A DNA stretch of 5,436 bases from an uncultured Comamonadaceae bacterium (GTDB lineage: Bacteria; Pseudomonadota; Gammaproteobacteria; Burkholderiales; Burkholderiaceae), in contig CAMLQP010000202.1 of the NCBI GenBank assembly GCA_946482115.1, positions 1 to 5,436 of the forward strand, in the 5' to 3' direction. The position numbers were made by a program, and so were the translations under genes. The notes beneath the pieces are model-generated. The model searched no databases, was not told the DNA's origin, and was given only the letters and a program-made list of their open reading frames with translations. Below are positions 1 through 4,546 of the stretch, in pieces (within the stretch, counting starts at the first letter, position 1; the number at the start of each line of letters is the position of its first letter).

Positions 1-299
1 TGCTTGTCGTAGGCCACCAGCACCGCGCAGCCCTTGTAGTCGATACCGTATTCGGTGTTGTCGTAGCCGATGCGCTGGATGGTGTCGCGCGCGACCTGGA
101 TGTAGTCCACGTGCGCGTTGGTGGTGATCTCGCCCGCCAGCACCACCAGGCCGGTGTTGGTCAGGGTTTCAGCGGCCACGCGGCTGCGCGGGTCCTGCTT
201 GAAGATCGCATCAAGGATGGCATCCGAGATCTGGTCGGCGACCTTGTCGGGGTGGCCTTCGGAAACGGACTCGGACGTGAAGAGGAAATCGTTCGCCAT
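1..299 (-). CDS. metK: S-adenosylmethionine synthetase (methionine adenosyltransferase), N-terminal part
   Basis: Makes S-adenosylmethionine from methionine and ATP in the cytoplasm, releasing phosphate and pyrophosphate. The reverse strand gives 99 codons beginning [20 protein letters not shown]; the gene leaves the window at its 3' end, so only about a quarter of the usual roughly 385-390 residues is visible. Family hallmarks seen are GHPDK at residues 15-19 (His16 and Asp18 belong to the ATP/magnesium site in the family), [10 protein letters not shown] at 21-30, and [12 protein letters not shown] at about 49-60, whose acidic residue lies in the conserved metal/methionine region. The start is fixed by the MetK N-terminus and by a GGAG ribosome site (308-305) five bases upstream, the only clear Shine-Dalgarno sequence in the window. 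It is transcribed divergently from the lipid A acyltransferase genes, and its leader contains competing hairpins annotated separately. Identity is secure. Confidence 0.97.
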   Translation of the reverse strand, partial: MANDFLFTSESVSEGHPDKVADQISDAILDAIFKQDPRSRVAAETLTNTGLVVLAGEITTNAHVDYIQVARDTIQRIGYDNTEYGIDYKGCAVLVAYDK

Positions 300-319
300 T
301 TAAACTCCAGACAGTTGAC

Positions 320-406
320 CAAGGCGCGTCGCCTTGCGGGAGCATGGGCGAACGCTTTAGCGGATATTTGTGAATCGCCCCGCAAGTAGTTCCTTAACTC
401 GGCGAT
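320..406 (-). promoter_or_regulatory. Structured metK 5' leader with mutually exclusive hairpins (candidate cis-regulatory RNA)
   Basis: On the metK transcript the leader can form an 8-bp helix, CUUGCGGG (386-379) with CCCGCAAG (340-333). This encloses a small CGCU/AGCG hairpin (362-353) and a GCGA/UCGC helix (378-375 with 352-349 or so). The last four bases of that long helix (CAAG, 336-333) also belong to a second perfect 7-bp hairpin, CAAGGCG (336-330), loop ACG, CGCCUUG (326-320), so the two cannot coexist fully. A third option pairs AUCGCC (406-401) with GGCGAU (379-374). The downstream hairpin ends about 12 bases before the GGAG ribosome site and has no U-run, so any control would more likely be over translation than termination. 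It resembles no SAM or SAH riboswitch class that I can recognise. The pairings are seen; regulation is inference. Confidence 0.4.
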
Positions 407-420
407 GGCCCGATTGTAAT
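394..420 (+). promoter_or_regulatory. Putative promoter for the lipid A acyltransferase pair
   Basis: TGTAAT (415-420) matches the -10 consensus at five of six positions and overlaps the metK -10 on the other strand, since ATTGTAAT reads -10-like both ways. The only -35-like sequence is TTAACT (394-399) with a short 15-base spacer. Initiation near 427 would leave about 33 bases before the start codon at 460. Position supports it; the -35 match is poor. Confidence 0.3.
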
Positions 421-443
421 TGCTGAGCCGCGGTCCCGCTCAA
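413..443 (-). promoter_or_regulatory. Putative sigma70-type metK promoter
   Basis: Reading the minus strand, TACAAT (418-413) matches the -10 consensus at five of six positions. TTGAGC (443-438) lies upstream as a possible -35, but with a long 19-base spacer. Transcription would start near 406 and give a leader of about 107 bases, which matches the extent of the hairpins before metK. The -10 is persuasive, the -35 weak. Confidence 0.4.
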
Positions 444-459
444 TTCCCTTCCTGCCCGC

Positions 460-1296
460 ATGTTCCTGATCCGTCTGTTTTCCGTCCTTTCGCGCGGCCC
501 GCTGTGGCTGCTGCACGGCCTGGGCTGGCTGCTGGGCTGGCTGGCCTGGCTGCTGTCGCCCGGTTACCGGCGCCAGCTGGCGGCCAACGCCCGGGCGGCG
601 GGGGTTTCGGCCGCCGACCGGCGTGCGGCGGTCGGTGCGGCCGGCCAGCTGGTGGCCGAGCTGCCGCGCCTGTGGATGGGGGCGCCCGTGCCGGTGCAGT
701 GGGACGGTGCCGAGCGCATCGAGGCGGCCCAGGCCCAGGGGCGGGGCATCGTGTTCCTGACGCCCCATCTGGGCTGCTTCGAGATCACCGCGCGTGCGTA
801 TGCCCGGCGTTTCGGCCGCCGCGGCCGGCCCATCACCGTGCTGTACCGCCCGCCGCGCCAGGCCTGGCTGCGGCCGGTGGTGGATCGCGCGCGCGCCGGC
901 GAGGGGCTGGATACGGCGCCGACCACGCTGTCGGGCGTCAAGCAGCTGGTCAAGGCGCTCAGGGACGGTGCCGCCGTGGGGCTGCTGCCCGACCAGGTGC
1001 CGCCGCTGGGGCTGGGTGCCTGGGCGCCGTTCTTCGGCCGGCCGGCCTACACCATGACGCTGGCCGGCCGTCTGGCGCAGACCCCGGGCGCAGTGCTGCT
1101 GCTGGCCTGGGGCGAGCGCCTGCCGTGGGGTAGGGGTTATGTGGTGCGGGTGCGCGAGCTGGCCGAGCCCCTGCCGGCGGACCCGGCCGAGGCGGCGGCG
1201 GCGGTCAACCGCGCCATGGAGGGGCTGGTGCGCGAATGCCCGCGACAATACCTCTGGGGCTACAACCGCTACAAGACACCACGCAAGGGCTTCTGA
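460..1296 (+). CDS. lpxL: Lipid A biosynthesis late acyltransferase (LpxL/HtrB family), first of a tandem pair
   Basis: A 278-residue member of the LpxL/LpxM family, which transfers an acyl chain from acyl-ACP onto a lipid A precursor at the cytoplasmic face of the inner membrane. Residues about 5-33 form a Leu/Trp/Gly-rich hydrophobic segment (LLHGLGWLLGWLAWLL) that would anchor it in the membrane. The acyltransferase motif HX4E is TPHLGCFE, with His103 and Glu108. Further family blocks are LYRPPRQAWL (128-137), GLLPDQ (174-179), PFFGRPA (190-196) and the C-terminal QYLWGYNRYK (263-272). Length is slightly below the usual 290-310. The ATG at 460 lacks a clear Shine-Dalgarno sequence but gives the expected membrane-anchor N-terminus. 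The next paralogue starts three bases after the stop, so the two are very probably co-transcribed. Family assignment is firm; which chain and position it acylates cannot be read from the sequence. Confidence 0.93.
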   Translation: MFLIRLFSVLSRGPLWLLHGLGWLLGWLAWLLSPGYRRQLAANARAAGVSAADRRAAVGAAGQLVAELPRLWMGAPVPVQWDGAERIEAAQAQGRGIVFLTPHLGCFEITARAYARRFGRRGRPITVLYRPPRQAWLRPVVDRARAGEGLDTAPTTLSGVKQLVKALRDGAAVGLLPDQVPPLGLGAWAPFFGRPAYTMTLAGRLAQTPGAVLLLAWGERLPWGRGYVVRVRELAEPLPADPAEAAAAVNRAMEGLVRECPRQYLWGYNRYKTPRKGF

Positions 1297-1299
1297 CCG

Positions 1300-2193
1300 A
1301 TGTCGCAGGGATCGCTGACCAACCGCCTGGGTGTGGGCTTCATGCGCGTGCTGGCCCGCCTGCCCTTGCCGGTGGTCCGGGGGCTGGGGTGGTTGCTGGG
1401 CCAGGGCCTGCATCTGGTCGCGGTGCGGCGCCGGCACATCGCCCGCACCAACTGGAGCCTGTGTTTCCCCCGGCACGGCGAGGCCGAGCGCAACCGGGCC
1501 GTTCGGGAACACTTCGTCCATTTCGCCCAGGCCTGGCTGGACCGGGGCTGGCTGTGGGAGGGCGCGCCCGAGGCCGTGCGCCGCCGGCTGCGGCTCACGG
1601 GCGACCTGGCGGCGCTGGCGGGCGACACACCCACGGTGATCTTCGCGCCGCATTTCGTGGGGCTGGACGCCGGCTGGACGGCCCTCACGCAGCAGCTGCA
1701 GCGGCGTTTCTGCACCATCTACGCCGAGCAGCTCAATGCCGACGTGGACCGCTGGATGGCCGAGGGCCGGCGGCGCTTCGGCGATCCGCACGTGGTGGCC
1801 AAGACCCAGGGCGTGCGGCCGCTGGTGGCTGCGCTGCGCGCGGGCGAGCCGCTGTACCTGCTTCCCGACATGGACCACGGGCGCGACGAGTCGGTGTTCG
1901 TGCCCTTCTTCGGCGTGCCGGCGGCCACCATCACCTCGCTGCCGCGTTTCGCGCGGCTGGCGCGCGCGCAGGTGGTGCCGGTGACCAGCCGCCTGACGCC
2001 GCAGGGATATGAGGTGACGGTGCACCCGGCCTGGGCGGATTACCCGGGCGGCGACGTGGAGGCCGACACGGCCGACATGAACCGGCGCCTGGAACAGCTG
2101 ATCCAGGCCATGCCCAGCCAGTATTACTGGGTGCACAAGCGCTTCAAGACGCGGCCCGAAGGCCAGCCGTCGGTCTACGGCGGAAGAGACTAG
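1300..2193 (+). CDS. Lipid A biosynthesis late acyltransferase (LpxL/LpxM family), second of the pair
   Basis: A 297-residue LpxL/LpxM-family acyltransferase, likely adding the other secondary acyl chain of lipid A at the inner membrane. A hydrophobic, amphipathic N-terminus (about 11-42, including VVRGLGWLLGQGLHLVAV) is followed by LARTNW-like HIARTNWSLCFP (46-57). The catalytic motif is APHFVGLD, with His118 and Asp123, so HX4D rather than the HX4E of the upstream gene. YLLPDMD (186-192), VPFFGVPAATITSLPRFARLA (201-221) and QYYWVHKRFK (274-283) are the later family blocks. The start follows the preceding stop by three bases, with AAGGG (1285-1289) as a distant, weak ribosome site, which suggests translational coupling. 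The gene ends inside CTAG, which also supplies the stop of the convergent hydrolase gene. The two paralogues are clearly diverged rather than a recent duplicate. lpxL or lpxM would both be defensible, so no symbol is given. Confidence 0.92.
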   Translation: MSQGSLTNRLGVGFMRVLARLPLPVVRGLGWLLGQGLHLVAVRRRHIARTNWSLCFPRHGEAERNRAVREHFVHFAQAWLDRGWLWEGAPEAVRRRLRLTGDLAALAGDTPTVIFAPHFVGLDAGWTALTQQLQRRFCTIYAEQLNADVDRWMAEGRRRFGDPHVVAKTQGVRPLVAALRAGEPLYLLPDMDHGRDESVFVPFFGVPAATITSLPRFARLARAQVVPVTSRLTPQGYEVTVHPAWADYPGGDVEADTADMNRRLEQLIQAMPSQYYWVHKRFKTRPEGQPSVYGGRD

Positions 2194-3104
2194 GCTTTTT
2201 CGGCCAGTACCCCGGCCAGCCAGTCGCGCACCAGCGCAGGCTGCTCGTGCACGATCCAGTGGGTGGCTCCGGGCACGCGGGCCACGGCCAGATCGGGAAT
2301 CCAGTCTTCCAGGCCATCGAGCAGCGCGGGCGGCAGGGCCGAATCGCCTTCGCCCCAGAGCACGCGCACCGGCCGGTGCACGGCCAGCATCTCGGGCGGC
2401 AGCGTCACCGCGGCGGCGGCCGGGTCCTGCGGGGTGGGTGGGCGCAGCGGCGAGGCGCGGTAGTAGTTGAGGCTGCCGTCCAGCCCCTGGCGCCAGACGG
2501 CGCGGTAGCGCTCGCGTTCGGCCTCGGTCAGCCAGGCGTGGGGGCCGCTGGCCGCGCCCATATTCTCGAAGAAGGGCCAGAGGCGGCGGAAGTCGTCTTC
2601 GGCCAGCAGCGCGGCCGCGTCGGGCCGGCACAGGAAGTTCATGTAGGCGCTGGCCTGCTGCTGCGCGGGGTTGTCCCGCAGCTCGCGCAGGAAGGCGCCG
2701 GGGTGCGGCGAATTGATGATGGCCAGGCGCTGCAGCTGCCCGGGGTGCAGCGCCGCCAGGTTCCAGGCCACGGCACCACCCCAGTCGTGGGCCACCAGCG
2801 CGGCCAGCGGGGCGCCGCCGGCTTCCGTGGCGATCAGGGCCAGCAGGTCCTGCACCAGGTGCCTGGCGCGGTAGGCCGATACCTCGGCGGGCGCGCTCGA
2901 GCCGGCATAGCCGCGCAGGTTGGGCGCCACGCAGCGGTAGCCGCCGTGTTCGGGGCGGGCGAAGTGTTCAAGCAGCCCGTCCCAGACGAAGGCGGCCTCG
3001 GGGAAGCCGTGCAGGAACAGCAGCACCGGACGTCCGCGTTCGCCGCTGCTGCGACATTCCAGGGTGATGCCGTGGGGCAGGGCGAGCGCGTGGGTCTGGA
3101 TCAT
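2190..3104 (-). CDS. Alpha/beta-fold hydrolase, epoxide hydrolase-like
   Basis: A 304-residue cytoplasmic alpha/beta hydrolase starting MIQTHALALPHG; no signal peptide. The oxyanion-hole motif HGFPE is at 32-36, PNLRGYAGSS at 61-70, and the nucleophile elbow VAHDWGG at 104-110 with Asp107 as nucleophile. Acid and base are probably Asp254 (WGEGDSALPP) and His282 (GATHWIVHEQP). An Asp nucleophile in HDWGG is typical of epoxide hydrolases and haloalkane dehalogenases. Two cap-domain tyrosines, Tyr154 (AYMNFL) and Tyr215 (LNYYR), lie where epoxide hydrolases keep their ring-opening pair, so epoxide hydrolase is favoured. Ala105 replaces the more usual Gly two before the nucleophile. The physiological substrate is unknown. 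The start codon overlaps the engB stop as ATGA, indicating a shared mRNA and coupled translation. An open reading frame continues upstream through engB in another frame, but that extension is not coding. Confidence 0.88.
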   Translation of the reverse strand: MIQTHALALPHGITLECRSSGERGRPVLLFLHGFPEAAFVWDGLLEHFARPEHGGYRCVAPNLRGYAGSSAPAEVSAYRARHLVQDLLALIATEAGGAPLAALVAHDWGGAVAWNLAALHPGQLQRLAIINSPHPGAFLRELRDNPAQQQASAYMNFLCRPDAAALLAEDDFRRLWPFFENMGAASGPHAWLTEAERERYRAVWRQGLDGSLNYYRASPLRPPTPQDPAAAAVTLPPEMLAVHRPVRVLWGEGDSALPPALLDGLEDWIPDLAVARVPGATHWIVHEQPALVRDWLAGVLAEKA

Positions 3105-3784
3105 GGGGTGGTGTCGGGCGGTGGGTCCGTCAAGGGGGCGGCCGGGGGATGGGCCCAGCGCCACAGGGTCAGGGCCGCGTCGTCCAGACCCTGTTTCTTG
3201 AGCGCGGAGAACAGTTTGGCCTCGCCGCCGCCGGCCTGCAGTCGCGCAATCGACAGCGCCTTGTTGGCCTCGGCCCGGTTGAGCTTGTCGGCCTTGGTCA
3301 TCAGGATCAGGAACTGCAGGCCCTGCTCGACGCGCGGCCGGATGATTTCCAGCAGCGCCTCGTCCAGCTCGGTCACGCCCAGGCGCGGGTCGCACAGCAT
3401 CACCACGCCGCGCAGGTTGGGGCGGCTGACCAGGTAGTTGGCCATCACCTGCTGCCAGCGGCGCTTGGCTTCCTGCGGCACAGCCGCGTAACCGTAGCCG
3501 GGCAGGTCGGCCAGCACGGCGTCGGTCACCCCCTGCTTGCCCAGCGAGAACAGGTTGATGCTCTGGGTGCGGCCCGGCGTCTTGGAGGCGAAGGCCAGGC
3601 GCTTTTGCTGCGTCAGGGTGTTGATGCAGGTGGATTTGCCCGCGTTGGAGCGGCCGACAAAGGCGATCTCGGGCACCTCCAGGGCCGGCAGATGCTGCAG
3701 CTGGGGGGCGGTGGTCAGGAAGCGTGCCGTGTGCAGCCAGGCGTGGGCGGCCTTGGCTTCGGCGGAGGGTGTGGGCTGGGTCAT
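3101..3784 (-). CDS. engB: Ribosome biogenesis GTP-binding protein EngB/YsxC/YihA
   Basis: A 227-residue TRAFAC GTPase needed for assembly of the large ribosomal subunit and essential in many bacteria. All nucleotide motifs are present: G1 GRSNAGKS (44-51), G2 Thr in SKTPGRTQ (67-74), G3 DLPGYGYA (93-100), G4 TKADK (163-167) and G5 FSA (192-194) followed by the characteristic LKKQGLDD. The pre-G1 block EVPEIAFVG is also typical. Length is normal, with a short proline-rich tail (213-227, PPAAPLTDPPPDTTP) that differs from the compact C-terminus of most homologues. The ATG at 3784 has no clear Shine-Dalgarno sequence and lies 22 bases downstream of a -10-like TACAAT. It is divergent from the cytochrome c gene, and its stop overlaps the hydrolase start. 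Identity is secure. Confidence 0.97.
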   Translation of the reverse strand: MTQPTPSAEAKAAHAWLHTARFLTTAPQLQHLPALEVPEIAFVGRSNAGKSTCINTLTQQKRLAFASKTPGRTQSINLFSLGKQGVTDAVLADLPGYGYAAVPQEAKRRWQQVMANYLVSRPNLRGVVMLCDPRLGVTELDEALLEIIRPRVEQGLQFLILMTKADKLNRAEANKALSIARLQAGGGEAKLFSALKKQGLDDAALTLWRWAHPPAAPLTDPPPDTTP

Positions 3785-3805
3785 TCGGGGGTGTGCTTTC
3801 GGGCC

Positions 3806-3811
3806 ATTGTA
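3806..3811 (-). promoter_or_regulatory. Putative -10 element for engB and the hydrolase
   Basis: TACAAT on the minus strand matches the sigma70 -10 consensus at five of six positions. No good -35 is visible 16-18 bases upstream. Initiation about 7 bases downstream would leave a very short leader of roughly 15 bases before the engB ATG. It is the complement of the start of the element proposed for the cytochrome gene. Confidence 0.3.
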
Positions 3812-3815
3812 AAAT
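3810..3815 (+). promoter_or_regulatory. Putative -10 element for the cytochrome c gene
   Basis: TAAAAT within ATTGTAAAAT matches the sigma70 -10 consensus at five of six positions in an AT-rich island of an otherwise GC-rich region. No convincing TTGACA-like -35 is seen. Initiation near 3822 would give a leader of about 40 bases. Confidence 0.4.
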
Positions 3816-3861
3816 CAGCCCGTTTTGCGCCTTGCGCGCCCCAACCACGCTAGCCCACGAC

Positions 3862-4476
3862 ATGAAATCGTTCGCCCTTTCCATCTGCGCCACCGCGTTG
3901 ACTGTGCTGTCCCTGTCTGCCCATGGCCAGGCGGCGAAACCCGATCTCAACAAGGGCGCGGCCCTGTACGGCCAGGTCTGCGTGGCCTGCCACGCGGCCG
4001 ACGGCAACTCCTCCATCCCCGCCAACCCCAAGCTGGCCCAGCAGCACCCCGAGTACCTGGTCAAGCAGCTGGCCGAGTTCAAGGACGGCAAGCGCGACAA
4101 CGCGGTGATGAAGGGCTTCGCGGCCTCCATGTCCGAAGCCGACATGCGCAACGTGGCGGCCTGGCTGGCCAGCCAGAAGGCCAAGCCGGGCTTCGCGCGC
4201 GACAAGGAACTCGTCAAGCTGGGCGAGCGCATCTACCGCGGCGGCATCGCCGACCGCCAGATCGCGGCCTGCGCCGGCTGCCACAGCCCCAACGGCGCCG
4301 GCATCCCGGCCCAGTACCCCCGCCTGGGCGGCCAGCATACCGACTACACCGCCGGCCAGCTGCGCGCCTTCCGCGACGGCACCCGCAAGAACAGCACCCA
4401 GATGACCCAGGTCGCCGCGCACATGACCGAGCGCGAAATCCAGGCGGTTTCCGACTACATCGCCGGTCTGCGTTGA
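3862..4476 (+). CDS. Periplasmic dihaem cytochrome c, cytochrome c4-like
   Basis: A 204-residue exported electron carrier with two haem c domains. Residues 1-24/25 form a Sec signal peptide (MKSFALSICATALTVLSLSAHGQA) with an Ala-rich cleavage site near AHGQA-A. Domain 1 carries CVACH (40-44) and a likely Met83 axial ligand (RDNAVMKGF). Domain 2 carries CAGCH (137-141) and a likely Met181 ligand (STQMTQVAAHMTE). The repeated layout (YL..QL..F.DG.R, then Met, then DM or EI and a short helix) is that of cytochrome c4 proteins of about 190-210 residues, which pass electrons to terminal oxidases. The frame is open upstream to 3724, but the ATG at 3862 is the one that yields a signal peptide. No clear Shine-Dalgarno sequence. 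An intrinsic terminator follows, then resB, whose product helps attach haem to such CxxCH sites. The precise redox partner is not visible. Confidence 0.93.
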   Translation: MKSFALSICATALTVLSLSAHGQAAKPDLNKGAALYGQVCVACHAADGNSSIPANPKLAQQHPEYLVKQLAEFKDGKRDNAVMKGFAASMSEADMRNVAAWLASQKAKPGFARDKELVKLGERIYRGGIADRQIAACAGCHSPNGAGIPAQYPRLGGQHTDYTAGQLRAFRDGTRKNSTQMTQVAAHMTEREIQAVSDYIAGLR

Positions 4477-4503
4477 ACCACCGGGCCACAATCGCATCAC
4501 AGA

Positions 4504-4530
4504 GGGCGGGGTAGATACCCGCCCTTTTTT
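4504..4530 (+). terminator. Intrinsic (Rho-independent) terminator after the cytochrome gene
   Basis: GGGCGGG (4504-4510) pairs perfectly with CCCGCCC (4518-4524) around the 7-base loop GTAGATA, followed directly by six T residues (4525-4530). This is a textbook strong terminator, 27 bases after the cytochrome stop codon. It lies only 16 bases before the resB ATG, leaving no room for a promoter in between. Confidence 0.9.
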
Positions 4531-4546
4531 CTTGAGCCCCGTTTCC

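Noticed and set aside
232..345. A possible leader peptide starting at the minus-strand ATG at 345-343 and running out of frame into metK
   Set aside because: It has no ribosome site, overlaps metK in a different frame, and nothing in its sequence (such as Met runs) suggests attenuation control.
520..565. Short GCTGG/CTGGCTG repeats near the start of the first acyltransferase
   Set aside because: They encode the Leu/Gly/Trp membrane anchor with the preferred codons of a GC-rich genome and are adequately explained by coding constraint.
2193..2206. GGC/GCC flanking a T-run just after the acyltransferase stop as a terminator
   Set aside because: The stem is only about three base pairs and the T-run lies inside the loop, not after it; it falls within the hydrolase coding region.
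394..2631. A 745-codon open frame on the minus strand, antisense to both acyltransferase genes
   Set aside because: Its product is low-complexity Arg/Gln/His/Pro/Ala-rich with no family motifs, as expected when GC-rich coding DNA is read in the opposite frame. The plus-strand acyltransferases carry all the conserved motifs.
2247..3853. Two plus-strand open frames (396 and 234 codons) opposite the hydrolase and engB
   Set aside because: They are antisense to motif-complete genes and have compositionally biased products with no recognisable domain.
3105..4232. Long upstream extension of the hydrolase open frame (680 codons in total)
   Set aside because: The extension is out-of-frame antisense or shadow sequence over engB and the cytochrome gene. 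Hydrolase homology starts at the ATG at 3104, which also forms the ATGA overlap with engB.
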